A stretch of 64,000 nucleotides of DNA from the NCBI GenBank assembly GCA_044220545.1, contig JBGAQX010000039.1, positions 1 to 64,000 of the forward strand, given 5' to 3'. The first letter of the stretch is position 1. Each line of letters opens with the position of its first letter. The stretch comes from Fen-999 sp044220545. GTDB taxonomy: Bacteria > Pseudomonadota > Gammaproteobacteria > Burkholderiales > Rhodocyclaceae. Below are positions 26,395-35,229 of this stretch, in pieces. The notes beneath the pieces were generated by a model. It did not search any database and was not told the DNA's origin. It saw only the letters and a list, made by a program, of their open reading frames with translations. The translations under genes were made by a program, and so were the position numbers.

Positions 26395-27035
26395 CGGGCG
26401 AGCTCCTGAGGTTCGTTCAGCCCGTTGGTCAGCATATCCACGGCGACTGAAAAATAGGTTTCCGGATCGGGCAAATCGGCCATACAGCCGCTGAAGGCGC
26501 GCTGCCAGAGCAGATAGGAAAACATCGGGCCAAAAACGATGCGCGCCGCCAGCATCGGCGACACGGGCCGGAAGTCGCGCCGCGCCACGCCCAGTTCGAC
26601 GATGCTGGCCAGGGCACGCTGGGCGCGGCTGATCATGTTCTCGTGGAACCAGCGGGCCAGTTCGGGAAAGTTGCCGGCCTCGGCGACCAGCAGCTTGGGC
26701 AGGCCGCCCAGCGCGGTGGCGCCGACCATGTGCCACCAGCCGAATACGAAGCAGCGCAGCAGCTCGGCCGAGGGCTTGGTGGCATCGGCCGCCAGCGCCT
26801 CGGCGGCCTCGAGCGCCGGCGTCATGGCCGCCTCGACCGCCGCCTTGAACAGCGCTTCCTTGCTTTCGAAATAGAGATAGACCGTGCCCTTCGATACGCC
26901 GGCTCGCTGGGCGACCTCGTCCAGCCGAGTGGCGGCGAAACCCCGCTCGACAAAGACTTCGAGGGCGGCCCGCATCAACTCACCCGGGCGGGCGTCCTTC
27001 CGGCGTTTACGTGGATTTGGTTTGGCGGAGGTCAT
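26391..27035 (-). CDS. TetR/AcrR-family repressor of the RND operon
   Basis: This 214-residue regulator has an N-terminal helix-turn-helix at ~18-65 (VFVERGFAATRLDEVAQRAG then VSKGTVYLYFESKEALF). The variable C-terminal half should bind the inducer. It is the first gene of the efflux operon, overlapping the adaptor by four bases. A near-perfect palindrome 14 bases before its start is the probable operator, so it most likely represses itself and the pump. The ligand is unknown. Confidence 0.9.
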   Translation of the reverse strand: MTSAKPNPRKRRKDARPGELMRAALEVFVERGFAATRLDEVAQRAGVSKGTVYLYFESKEALFKAAVEAAMTPALEAAEALAADATKPSAELLRCFVFGWWHMVGATALGGLPKLLVAEAGNFPELARWFHENMISRAQRALASIVELGVARRDFRPVSPMLAARIVFGPMFSYLLWQRAFSGCMADLPDPETYFSVAVDMLTNGLNEPQELAR

Positions 27036-27048
27036 CGAACCAGCACTT

Positions 27049-27070
27049 AATTACTGACTGGTCGGTAATT
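27049..27070. promoter_or_regulatory. TetR-type operator palindrome
   Basis: AATTACTGAC and GTCGGTAATT form an inverted repeat (one mismatch in ten) around TG. The core TACTGACTGGTCGGTA is of the kind bound by AcrR-like repressors. It lies just upstream of the tetR start, between it and ubiX, and should control the efflux operon. Confidence 0.65.
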
Positions 27071-27121
27071 TACTTCATGCGGTGGTCCGCCGTCAACACG
27101 TTGAAGCGCCGAAGATTGACC

Positions 27122-27733
27122 TTACTCGGCTGGCTCCGCGCCCCAGGGGCGCAGCAGGGTATGGGGGATGGCAAGCTGATCCAGAATGCGCGCCACTACG
27201 AAATCGACCAGATCCGCCACGCTGGCGGGATGGTGGTAGAAGCCGGGACTGGGGGGCAGGATGACGGCGCCCGCGCGCGACAGGCGCAGCATGTTCTCCA
27301 GATGGATGGCCGAAAAGGGTGTTTCGCGCGGCACCAGCACCAGCTTGCGACCTTCCTTGAGCACGACATCGGCGGCGCGCGCGATCAGGTCGTCGGCCAT
27401 GCCCGCGGCCACTTTGGCCAGGGTCCCCATGCTGCACGGGCAAATGACGTAAGCATTGGGCGGATTTGAGCCGGACGCGGGCGGCGCGTTCCAGTCCTGG
27501 GCGCCAAAGACGGAAAGTTGTCCTTCCCTTGCGCCGAAGCGAGCCGCGAACAGTCGCTGCGCCTCGCGCGGCTGGCTGGGGAGCACCATGTCCAATTCCT
27601 GCTTGGCGACCAGTTGCGCGGCCTGCGAATAAAGCAGCCAGACGCGCACATCGGCCTTCAGCAGGCAGTCCAGGAGGCGCAGGCCGTAAGGCAGGCCGGA
27701 GGCGCCGGTAAAGGCAAGGGCGACGGTTTTCAC
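27122..27733 (-). CDS. ubiX: flavin prenyltransferase UbiX
   Basis: This 203-residue flavoprotein makes prenylated FMN, the cofactor of UbiD decarboxylase in ubiquinone synthesis. Markers are AFTGASGLPYGLRLL at the start (phosphate loop), CPCSMGTLAKVAAGMADDLI and RPCxx-equivalent LVPRETPFSAIHLENML, ending with PPSPGFYHHP. The start is a GTG overlapping the stop of the upstream transporter gene (GTGA), with AGGAGG nearby. UbiD is not in the window; ubiB lies 27 kb away. Confidence 0.93.
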   Translation of the reverse strand: MKTVALAFTGASGLPYGLRLLDCLLKADVRVWLLYSQAAQLVAKQELDMVLPSQPREAQRLFAARFGAREGQLSVFGAQDWNAPPASGSNPPNAYVICPCSMGTLAKVAAGMADDLIARAADVVLKEGRKLVLVPRETPFSAIHLENMLRLSRAGAVILPPSPGFYHHPASVADLVDFVVARILDQLAIPHTLLRPWGAEPAE

Positions 27734-28248
27734 AGTTCCTCCTCGGCAAGCAGGCGCGCGGCAATCAGACCATTCACGATGCCGAAGATCAGCGCAAAGA
27801 AGGCAAAAACCGGCACCAGATAGAAAACGCCATCGTGCGGTACCAGCCAGAGCCGCGCCAACAGAACCTGGCCACCGATGTGGGCAAAGGCGGCGAGGAT
27901 ACTCTGGCTCACCGGCCCGAACCAGCGGCGTGGCAAGAGATTGGCCACCGCCAGCACCGCGAGGCTAAGGAGCGCGCCGGTCAGGCCGAGAAAGAAACCC
28001 GGCGCCAGGAACTGCCCGACCAGCAGGCTGCCCGCCACCACGCGCAACAATGACACCCATGCCGCTTCCCGCCAGCCGTGGCGGGCCAGCACGACCAAAA
28101 CAACAATATTGGCCAGTCCCGGCTTGATGCCAGGCAAGGGGGTCGGAATCGCCGCCTCGGCAACGGTCAGGGCGATGGCCGCCGCCGCGTAGCGCGCCAC
28201 ACGGCGGTCGGTGGCGCTCACCTGAAGTCCGGTCACTGAAAGGGTCAT
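27730..28248 (-). CDS. Gx transporter / HepS1-like membrane protein
   Basis: This 172-residue hydrophobic protein with about five membrane helices is of the family often labelled heptaprenyl diphosphate synthase component I. PTPLPGIKPGLANIVVLVVL is the diagnostic motif. The annotation as a prenyl synthase subunit is doubtful; the fold resembles S-components of ECF transporters, and the genes usually sit beside a NusG-domain-II protein. Here that partner is 3.5 kb away (31767-32144) on the same strand. It is translationally coupled to ubiX. Confidence 0.75.
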   Translation of the reverse strand: MTLSVTGLQVSATDRRVARYAAAAIALTVAEAAIPTPLPGIKPGLANIVVLVVLARHGWREAAWVSLLRVVAGSLLVGQFLAPGFFLGLTGALLSLAVLAVANLLPRRWFGPVSQSILAAFAHIGGQVLLARLWLVPHDGVFYLVPVFAFFALIFGIVNGLIAARLLAEEEL

Positions 28249-28298
28249 GGGCGCCACACATGTTTGCAATAGTTGTGCCTGCGAAAACTGCCTTGCCC

Positions 28299-28304
28299 TA
28301 TAAT
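28299..28304 (+). promoter_or_regulatory. -10 element for fimV
   Basis: TATAAT lies 74 bases before the fimV ATG in the 129-base divergent gap shared with the Gx transporter gene. The best -35 (TTGTGC, 28273-28278) is 20 bases away, which is too long, so this is only half a promoter by eye. Confidence 0.4.
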
Positions 28305-28377
28305 CGCCGGCTGAATTTTGGCAAGATTGCCCATTCCGAGGCGTTTTCGGGCTTGCAGCGATAAAGCAGCAAGGATT

Positions 28378-30495
28378 ATGAAACTTTTTCAGCAGCGCGT
28401 GACACTCGCTCCCTTCGCCCATCGGGTTCGTCAAATTCGACCCTGGGCGGTCGCCATGGCGGCGCTCATCGCGGTACCCGCCACCAGCCATGCGCTGGGC
28501 CTGGGCCGGGCGCTTGGTGAACCGATCCTCGGCGAATCGCTGCAACTGGAAGTGCCCCTGACCGGCACCATCGACCGCCCGCTGGACAACGACTGCGTCG
28601 CCATCCGTCGGCCGCCCGATTCCATCGATGCCGACTACTTTCCCCGCGACCTGACCGCCCGCGTCGACCGGCAGGGGGGTGTCTCGCGCCTGTTGCTGAG
28701 CACGCGGTCCGCCCTGCGCCAGCCGCTGGTCGAATTTCGCATTTCCGTCACCTGCGGCTATAACCTGTCCCACGACTACCTGCTGATGGCCTCGCCACGC
28801 GTCGAGCGTCCGCAGCCCGTCGTCGCCACACCGGCGGCTGTCGGCGCGGCTCCGGCAACCGCGACCGCGAGCGTTCCACCGGCCGGCCGGGCGCGGCCCG
28901 CGCCGGAGCTGCCGACAACACCACCGATTGTCGCACCGACCGCCGGCAACGCCAGTGGTCGCTTGCCGGACGGTGTGCCCGGAAAGAGCTTCACACCGGA
29001 CCGCGACATGACTCTCGAGCAAGTGGCTCGGCAGTTCTTCCCGGGGCCCTTGCGTCAGGAACGCTTCATGCGCTGGGTAGCCGAGGCAAATCCACAGGCC
29101 TTTGCCGGCGTCACCAACCTGCGCCAGCACCGGCTCCCGACCGGCCAGACGCTGACGATTCCCGATGGCGTGCCGCCGCGCCGGCCCGGCGACTACAAGA
29201 ACGGCATCTCGCCGCTCGGCGAGCCGATGGCGACGACTCAGGCGGACATTGCGGCCACCGCACCACCCCGCAAGGAGAAGGCGCCGGCCGCGGCCACCGC
29301 CGAGCCGCAGCCGAGCAAGGCCGGCAGCGATGGCCGCAAGGATCTGCTGGTGGTAGGCAGCGGCGGCGGCACCGCGCGCGACCTCAAGGAAGCCGTGGCG
29401 CTGGTCGATCAATTGACGGGCATGATGCAGCAGCAATTGTCCACACAAACCGCCAACGACGAAAAGATCCAGAAACTCGAGGCGGCGATGACCGAGCTCG
29501 GCAAGCACCTCGCCAAACTGGAAAGCGATGTCCAGCGGCGGGAAGCCGCTGTGCAGAGCGAACTCCAGGCGGCCAAGAGCGCACGCGAAGCCGAAACCGA
29601 GCGCGGCTGGTGGCAACTGCTGTTGGCCGTGGCCATCGGCGGCCTGGCCGGGGTCGGCGCGCTCAAGGCGTACAGCCTGTTCGCGGCCCGGCACCACGAT
29701 GCCGACGATGCCCTGAGCGTCTTTCCGCCCGACCAACCAGCACCGGAAACCGCCACCGGGCCAGAGGCCGGTCCGCTGACCGAGTTGGGCTGGGACGCCG
29801 AGCCCAACGACGCCCGGCACCAGGCTCGCGCGACGCCGACACCCCGCCCCGGCCCACAAGCATCCCCGGCCAATGCCGGTGGCACGCCGGCGGCGGCCCT
29901 CGCGGCGCTGTCGGAACAGGTGTCGGCGATGGAGCAACGTGTCGAATCGACAACGCCGGTGATGCCGATCGACTTCGAGCCGCCCGGCTTCGAGAAGCCC
30001 GGCCACGACCCAAGCCCGGCGCCGGGACAGATGGCGAAAGCGCCCAGCCATGAGCCCAGCGATCCGGCGACGGCGGCCATCGAACTGGCGAACATCATGA
30101 CCTCGATGGGCCTGGCCGAGTCGGCCGCGCAGACCCTGGTGGAACACATTCGCGGCAATCCACGCCAGTCCTTGCAGCACTGGCTCAAGCTACTGGAGTT
30201 GCATCGTCTCAACGGCAATCGTGCCGAATTTGAACGCTCGGCCAACGAGATGCGCGAATATTTCAATGTCCAGGCCGACGAGTGGGCGCAGAGCATCAGT
30301 CTCGCCGGTCGAGGCTCGCTGGACACCTACCCGCATATCCGTTCCGAGGTGGTCAGGCTGTGGCGCAAGCCGGACTGTCTGCCCTACCTGCAAACCCTGC
30401 TGATCGACAACCGGGAAGGCACCCGGGTCGGCTTCCCGTTGCCGGTAGCGGAAGAAATTCTCTTGCTGGTCGCTATCCTGAGCAGCGGCGAATAG
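28378..30495 (+). CDS. fimV: FimV-like peptidoglycan-binding polar protein
   Basis: This is a 705-residue protein. A signal/anchor region (~1-40) ends near ATSHA. The FimV N-terminal domain follows (LGLGRALGEPILGESLQL onwards), then a Pro/Ala-rich linker, a LysM-like domain (~205-265), a coiled coil (~340-400), one membrane helix (~410-430), a long acidic/Pro-rich cytoplasmic linker and a C-terminal helical FimV/TPR domain (~562-640). FimV is a polar organiser for type IV pili, cyclic-AMP or c-di-GMP signalling and chemosensory arrays. The ATG at 28378 is chosen over an upstream Met at 28318 because the signal sequence then fits. An HDOD gene follows in the same direction. Confidence 0.8.
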   Translation: MKLFQQRVTLAPFAHRVRQIRPWAVAMAALIAVPATSHALGLGRALGEPILGESLQLEVPLTGTIDRPLDNDCVAIRRPPDSIDADYFPRDLTARVDRQGGVSRLLLSTRSALRQPLVEFRISVTCGYNLSHDYLLMASPRVERPQPVVATPAAVGAAPATATASVPPAGRARPAPELPTTPPIVAPTAGNASGRLPDGVPGKSFTPDRDMTLEQVARQFFPGPLRQERFMRWVAEANPQAFAGVTNLRQHRLPTGQTLTIPDGVPPRRPGDYKNGISPLGEPMATTQADIAATAPPRKEKAPAAATAEPQPSKAGSDGRKDLLVVGSGGGTARDLKEAVALVDQLTGMMQQQLSTQTANDEKIQKLEAAMTELGKHLAKLESDVQRREAAVQSELQAAKSAREAETERGWWQLLLAVAIGGLAGVGALKAYSLFAARHHDADDALSVFPPDQPAPETATGPEAGPLTELGWDAEPNDARHQARATPTPRPGPQASPANAGGTPAAALAALSEQVSAMEQRVESTTPVMPIDFEPPGFEKPGHDPSPAPGQMAKAPSHEPSDPATAAIELANIMTSMGLAESAAQTLVEHIRGNPRQSLQHWLKLLELHRLNGNRAEFERSANEMREYFNVQADEWAQSISLAGRGSLDTYPHIRSEVVRLWRKPDCLPYLQTLLIDNREGTRVGFPLPVAEEILLLVAILSSGE

Positions 30496-30553
30496 ACATG
30501 CTCCACCACGCCCGTGTCTTGCCGGCCCCCTTGGTGGGCCGCCCCGAGGCCGC

Positions 30554-31777
30554 ATGAATCCGGCGGTCTTCGAGTTGGCCGTCTCCGCCGACGGGCACGC
30601 CGAACCCGGCTTTGGCGTGCTGGCGGCCTACATCCCGGCCAATGCCGCCGGCGTCGCGCCACTCGTCATGGCCGGTTGCGACCCCAGGCATGACCCGGGC
30701 AAACCCATCGAAGGCCTGGCCGGACCCGCCTTTGCCTATATCAACAAAGCGCTCGGCAAGCCGGCCAATTTGCGCTGGGTGGTGGTGGACAACTGGGGCC
30801 GCTTCTTTGAAGCCGTCCCCTCCTGGCCCGCCGACGATGCGGAGCCGCCCGTGCTCGAATTCAAACGCTTCCCCGATGGGGTCGGCATCGATGCCTTCAC
30901 CAAGGAAATGGGCGCCACCGGCGAAGCGGGACTCGAGCTGTTGTCTTCGGTCATCGAGGGCCAGGTGCTGGACGCCGTGCCGGCCACCGCCAGGCAGTTC
31001 CTCGATGCCATCGAGTCCCACGGCAACCTGCCCTCGCCGGGAGCGCTGTTCCAGGCCGTCAGCACGGCGGCGGTGACGGGTGACGTCAATGCCGCCATCA
31101 AGGCTATCCAGACCGACCCGGTCATCTCGGCCACGCTGATCAACTATGCCAACGCCGCTGCCTTCGCCAACGCCGGCAAGACCGCGTCGATCGGCGAGGC
31201 GGTGCAGCGCCTGGGCATGAACAAGGTGCGGCGGGTGGTCTTCATCGCCGAAATGATGGTCCGCTACAAGCAGGGCGCCTGCGCCGACTTCGACTACCGG
31301 GCGTACTGGCACAATGCCGTCGCCACGGGCGCGGCCATGCGCGGACTGATGGAAAAATTCGAAATACCGGCGCGGATGGCCGACGAGTGCTTCGCGGCCG
31401 GCCTGCTTTCGGGAATCGGCTGGCTGGCCATCGCGGAAACCTATCCGGGTCTCATGTCAGACTACATCGGCAAGGCGCGGGGCCTGGATCCGCTGACCAA
31501 GGTCCGCCTGCAGAAGACGATCTTCCCCGCCTCCGTCCCGCAAGTCACCGAAACCTACCTGGCTCGCTTCGACTTTCCCGAAACCGTCCATTCGGCGATC
31601 ACCGGCGCGCCTACCCAGGACGGCTGGGCCTGGTTCGACTGCCTGGCCGCCGCGATACGCGTGGCCCAGACGCTGGCGCCGCTCGAGTACCTCGCCATCC
31701 CCACCAACATTCCCGTCCCGGACGGTTGCCGCGAGGAATGGCGGCACTGGCAAGCGCTGCTGGCGATCAATAGTTGA
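30554..31777 (+). CDS. HDOD-domain signalling protein
   Basis: This is a 407-residue cytoplasmic protein. Residues ~150-350 form an HDOD domain: LPSPGALFQAVS, DPVISATLINYANAAAFANA, SIGEAVQRLGMNKVRRVVF and FAAGLLSGIGWLAIAE. The metal-binding HD residues of true phosphohydrolases are lacking, as in all HDOD proteins. The N-terminal 140 residues (YIPANAAGVAP, LRWVVVDNWGRFFEAVP) I do not recognise. HDOD proteins act in motility and c-di-GMP networks. The gene follows fimV by 58 bases. Its end overlaps the convergent NusG-II gene by 11 bases. Confidence 0.85.
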   Translation: MNPAVFELAVSADGHAEPGFGVLAAYIPANAAGVAPLVMAGCDPRHDPGKPIEGLAGPAFAYINKALGKPANLRWVVVDNWGRFFEAVPSWPADDAEPPVLEFKRFPDGVGIDAFTKEMGATGEAGLELLSSVIEGQVLDAVPATARQFLDAIESHGNLPSPGALFQAVSTAAVTGDVNAAIKAIQTDPVISATLINYANAAAFANAGKTASIGEAVQRLGMNKVRRVVFIAEMMVRYKQGACADFDYRAYWHNAVATGAAMRGLMEKFEIPARMADECFAAGLLSGIGWLAIAETYPGLMSDYIGKARGLDPLTKVRLQKTIFPASVPQVTETYLARFDFPETVHSAITGAPTQDGWAWFDCLAAAIRVAQTLAPLEYLAIPTNIPVPDGCREEWRHWQALLAINS

Positions 31778-32144
31778 GGGTGTCGTAGCCGGGCCGCTGG
31801 CCGGCGAGCGCCAGGCTGACGTGGTTGGGCGCGCAGATGGCGATGGCATTGGCCTGGGTCAACCAGCCCTGCCGAACACAATACTGTCGCGGCCCCGGAT
31901 CGGCCAGTACCCGCGCGCGTCCCGGCCGTATCTCGACCACCGTGGTGCCGAGCGGGCCGGCGACCTCGATACGCTTGGCCGCGTTGAGCGGGTATTCCGC
32001 CACCACGCGGCCGTCCAGCCGCACCACCGCCCGCTCGGCCGGGCCACCGCGCCAGAGCAGGGGAAACGACGCCGCCACCAATGCCGCGCCGATGCCCGCC
32101 ACCAGCCAGTCGCCGGGGCGAACCGGCGCCAGCCAGGATTTCAT
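31767..32144 (-). CDS. NusG domain II-containing membrane-anchored protein
   Basis: This 125-residue protein has one N-terminal membrane helix (~14-34, DWLVAGIGAALVAASFPLLW) followed by a single NusG-II-type beta domain (VVRLDGRVVAEYPLN, then RQYCVRQGWL and AICAPNHVSLAL). Two cysteines lie in the domain. The function is unknown; such genes usually neighbour a Gx transporter gene, here 27730-28248. The start overlaps the rapZ stop (ATGA). It contains nothing like the transcription-factor NGN domain. Confidence 0.8.
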   Translation of the reverse strand: MKSWLAPVRPGDWLVAGIGAALVAASFPLLWRGGPAERAVVRLDGRVVAEYPLNAAKRIEVAGPLGTTVVEIRPGRARVLADPGPRQYCVRQGWLTQANAIAICAPNHVSLALAGQRPGYDTLNY

Positions 32145-32986
32145 GAAGACAACAGGCCGCGGTGCCGCACCAGCACCCTGACCGCCCTCCGGAACCGCTC
32201 GGCGAGACGCTCGACAAAGTACACCGAGCGGTGCTGGCCGCCCGTGCAGCCGATCGCGACAGTCAGGTAGGAGCGATTGTCGCGGACATAGGCCGGCAGC
32301 CAGTCCTCGACGAAACCACCGATGTCGCCCAGCATGCGCGCCACCTCGGCCTGCGTGTCGAGGAAGTCGATCACCGGGCCGTCCAGCCCGGTCAGGGGGC
32401 GCAACGCCGGGTCGTAGTACGGGTTCGGCAGACAACGCACATCGAATACCAGGTCGGCATCCATGGGCAGGCCGTGCTTGAAGCCGAACGATTCGAACAT
32501 CAGCGTCAGCCCGGCGCCATCGTCCAGCTGCACGAAATCCTTGACGAAGGCGCGCAGCGCGTTGGGCCGCAGATTGCTGGTATCGATACGGTGGCCCAGG
32601 CTCGCCAGCGTGTGCAGCGCCTCCCGCTCGCGGCCGATGGCCTCGGCCAGTGTGATATCGCCCACGGCCAGCGGATGGCGGCGCCGGGTTTCGGAAAAAC
32701 GCTGGATCAGCACCTCGTCGCGGGCATCGAGGAAGATGAAGCGCAGGTCGATCGCCTCCTTGCCGAGTTCCCGCAGTTGTTCGGGCAGGCCGGCGATGCC
32801 GGTGCCGCTGCGCATGTCCGCCGCCACCGCCACCCGATCGTAGCCGCTACCGGCCAGCGACTCCACCAGACGCGGCAGGAGCGCCACCGGCAGGTTGTCC
32901 ACGCAGTAATACGCCGCGTCTTCGAGCACGTTGAGGGCGATCGATTTGCCGGAACCGGACAGGCCGCTGATGAGGATGAGCTGCAT
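32141..32986 (-). CDS. rapZ: RNase adapter protein RapZ
   Basis: This 281-residue protein has Walker A GLSGSGKS (8-15) and the later signatures YYCVDNLP, RRRHPL, IDTSNL, VFDVRCLPNPYY and AIGCTGGQHRSVYF in the C-terminal RNA-binding domain. RapZ guides RNase E to the GlmZ sRNA in enterics and senses glucosamine-6-phosphate; in betaproteobacteria the RNA target is not established. The ATG at 32986 is set by the conserved MQLILISGLSG start. It follows the MBL-fold gene on the same strand by 25 bases. Confidence 0.93.
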   Translation of the reverse strand: MQLILISGLSGSGKSIALNVLEDAAYYCVDNLPVALLPRLVESLAGSGYDRVAVAADMRSGTGIAGLPEQLRELGKEAIDLRFIFLDARDEVLIQRFSETRRRHPLAVGDITLAEAIGREREALHTLASLGHRIDTSNLRPNALRAFVKDFVQLDDGAGLTLMFESFGFKHGLPMDADLVFDVRCLPNPYYDPALRPLTGLDGPVIDFLDTQAEVARMLGDIGGFVEDWLPAYVRDNRSYLTVAIGCTGGQHRSVYFVERLAERFRRAVRVLVRHRGLLSS

Positions 32987-33011
32987 GGCGACAAGAATAG
33001 CCGAGCTTGGT

Positions 33012-33929
33012 CTAGGCCGCCATGGTCGGCACGATGTCGTCGCCGTCGAGAGCGATAGCGCCCGCACGCAGGAGTTCGGCACGCAGCCAGTCGGCGAGCT
33101 CGGGCATGCTCATGCCGAGATGGTCGCGGCCGACAGTGCGGAACAGCGGCACGCTCGCCAGGAAATCCGCGAGCTTGGCCCGCGGCAGGCGGCCGAGGTC
33201 GAGCAGCGAGAAGGTGAAGCAGGCCTTGACGGCATTGCGGGCGACGCGACGCGGGTCGCGCTCGAAGGCTTCGAGGCGACCGAAGGCGCGGCCGAGCGCG
33301 GCGCGGTAGTCGCCGAAAGGCGCGCCGTGGCCGGGGATCACGGTATCGACGTCGAGGTGCGCGAGCATCACCAGCGTCTCGCGTGTCGCGGCGAGCGCGC
33401 CGGGCCGGCCCAGCAGTTCGCCGAAGACGATACCGAAGCCGTCCTGCCAGAGCGCGTCGCCGGAGATCAGCAGGCGCTCCCGCGGGCAATGGAAAACCAG
33501 CGCTTCCATGTCGTGACCGGGCGCGGCGATGGCCCGCCAGGCGAGGCCGCCCATCTCGAATTCCTCGCCCGGTGCAATCACCCCGTCGTGGCGAAAGCGG
33601 TCGCCGCGCTGCGCCGCCGGGCCGAGCAGCAGGGCCTCTTCGTCCCAGTTGACGACGTGCGCTTCGATACCGGACGGAATCAGGATCTCGCAGCCGAAGG
33701 CGCGCCGCACGGCCGCGTTGCCGCCGATATGGTCGGAGTGCGAATGGGTGTTGATCAGACGCTTCAGGTGGCGTTCCGCCACGGCTGACTTTACGAGTTC
33801 GACGGTCTGCGCCGCATGGCCAACATAGCCGCTGTCGACCAGCGTCGCCACTTTGCCTTCGAGGCAGACAATGTTGTTCGAGGACAGCCAGCCGCGCTCG
33901 ATGACGCGGATCTGCGCGGGCAGGCTCAC
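33012..33929 (-). CDS. MBL-fold metallo-hydrolase of the leucine operon
   Basis: This is a 305-residue protein. The metal-binding motif NTHSHSDHIGG (HxHxDH) is at ~58-68, with further metal ligands in APGHDMEALV and SGDALW and a last His in VIPGHGAPFG. A winged-helix-like C-terminal region (LADFLASVPLFR) is typical of LACTB2-like proteins. The substrate is unknown; thioester or RNA hydrolysis are both known in the superfamily. It starts at GTG overlapping the mvaB stop, so it is the last gene firmly tied to the leucine operon. Confidence 0.85.
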   Translation of the reverse strand: MSLPAQIRVIERGWLSSNNIVCLEGKVATLVDSGYVGHAAQTVELVKSAVAERHLKRLINTHSHSDHIGGNAAVRRAFGCEILIPSGIEAHVVNWDEEALLLGPAAQRGDRFRHDGVIAPGEEFEMGGLAWRAIAAPGHDMEALVFHCPRERLLISGDALWQDGFGIVFGELLGRPGALAATRETLVMLAHLDVDTVIPGHGAPFGDYRAALGRAFGRLEAFERDPRRVARNAVKACFTFSLLDLGRLPRAKLADFLASVPLFRTVGRDHLGMSMPELADWLRAELLRAGAIALDGDDIVPTMAA

Positions 33930-34828
33930 CGCTTCGCCAACAGGGCGCGCGCCGCCTTCGATCCCGTCTCGCGGCCGAGTTGGCGCGCGATCCACGCGCC
34001 GGTCTCGGCGAGCGCGGCGAGGTCGATGCCGGTCTCGATGCCGAGTCCGTTCAGCAGATACGCGACGTCCTCGGTCGCCACATTGCCAGATGCGCCCGCC
34101 GCGTACGGGCAGCCACCAAGACCCGCGACGGAAGCATCGAACACCGCCACGCCCATTTCCAGCGCGGCATGCAGGTTGGCAATGGCCATGCCATAGGTAT
34201 CGTGAAAGTGACCGGCCAATCGGGGTAACGGCACCCGCCGCGCGACCGCGTCGATCACGGTGCGCGTCTGGCCGGGCGTGCCGACGCCGATGGTGTCGCC
34301 GAGCGATATTTCGTAACAGCCCATCTCGAGCAGCGCGCCGGCAACCTCGGCGACCGCGCCGGGCGCCACCTCGCCCTGGTACGGACAACCAAGCGCACAC
34401 GAAACATAGCCGCGCACCTTCACGCCCGCCTGGCGGGCCGCCGCCACCACCGGCCGAAAGCGGGCCAGGGATTCGGCGATATCGCAATTGATGTTCTTCC
34501 GCGAGAAGGCCTCGGACGCCGCGCCGAACACCGCGACCTCGGTCGCGCCGGCGGCCAGCGCGGCATCCAGCCCCTTCAGGTTGGGTACCAGCACTGGGTA
34601 GGCGACACCGGCGCGCCGGACAAGGGAACGCATCACCTCGGCGCTGTCCGCCATCTGCGGCACCCACTTGGGCGAAACGAAGGCGGCGGCCTCGATGGTC
34701 GTCAGGCCGCAGGCCGCCAGCCTGTTGATGAGTTCGACCTTGATGGCGGTCGGCACGATCCGTGGCTCGTTCTGCAGGCCATCGCGCGGGCCGACTTCGA
34801 CGATCCTGACTTTGCTCGGGAGAGTCAT
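33926..34828 (-). CDS. mvaB: hydroxymethylglutaryl-CoA lyase
   Basis: This 300-residue enzyme (also LiuE) splits HMG-CoA into acetyl-CoA and acetoacetate, the last step of leucine breakdown. EVGPRDGLQNE holds the catalytic base and metal ligands, and HFHDTYGMAIAN binds the metal. The loop GLGGCPYAAGASGNVATED carries the active-site Cys. Length is standard. Its start overlaps the stop of the inserted PIN gene (ATGA), where the biotin-carboxylase gene would be expected as direct neighbour. Confidence 0.94.
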   Translation of the reverse strand: MTLPSKVRIVEVGPRDGLQNEPRIVPTAIKVELINRLAACGLTTIEAAAFVSPKWVPQMADSAEVMRSLVRRAGVAYPVLVPNLKGLDAALAAGATEVAVFGAASEAFSRKNINCDIAESLARFRPVVAAARQAGVKVRGYVSCALGCPYQGEVAPGAVAEVAGALLEMGCYEISLGDTIGVGTPGQTRTVIDAVARRVPLPRLAGHFHDTYGMAIANLHAALEMGVAVFDASVAGLGGCPYAAGASGNVATEDVAYLLNGLGIETGIDLAALAETGAWIARQLGRETGSKAARALLAKR

Positions 34829-35229
34829 CGAAGCTCCAGGAAGCCCTTCAAGGTAACGATGCGCACACCGCCGGTCAGCTTTGGCTTGTCGATAAACGCG
34901 CCGAAGTCGCGGACATCGCCCGTGATCAACACATCGCAGCGCGCTTCGATGGCCGCCGCCAGGATGGGTCGGTCCTTGTCGGGCAGCGGCACCGGACAGG
35001 GCTCGCGGGCCGACCAGGCAAACAGACGCAGCTTGCCAATAATCAGCGACAGGCGGGCCACGGCCTCGGGGCGTTTGCGCTGCAAGTTGATCATCGCCTC
35101 GTTCGCGGCATAGTCGCTACTCACCAGTTCAAAGCCCAGATCGGCGGCCAGATCGAAGAGGCGTGCCGGACGGCCAGCGGGGTTATAGGCCGCCGAGAAG
35201 AGCACGTTCGCGTCGATGAACAGGCGCAT
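34825..35229 (-). CDS. PIN-domain RNase, VapC-like toxin
   Basis: This 134-residue PIN protein has the first acidic residue in FIDANVLFSA (D6), a middle Glu in YAANEAMINL, and the C-terminal acids in PLPDKDRPILAAA and LITGDVRDFG. These make the usual magnesium site of a single-strand RNase. It is paired with the AbrB-type gene immediately upstream (TGATG overlap) and its stop overlaps the mvaB start. Toxin activity is inferred from the pair. Confidence 0.85.
   Translation of the reverse strand: MRLFIDANVLFSAAYNPAGRPARLFDLAADLGFELVSSDYAANEAMINLQRKRPEAVARLSLIIGKLRLFAWSAREPCPVPLPDKDRPILAAAIEARCDVLITGDVRDFGAFIDKPKLTGGVRIVTLKGFLELR

Noticed and set aside
27730..30180. Long upstream extension of the Gx transporter frame
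   Set aside because: The extension is antisense to fimV; the ATG at 28248 gives the normal-length transporter.
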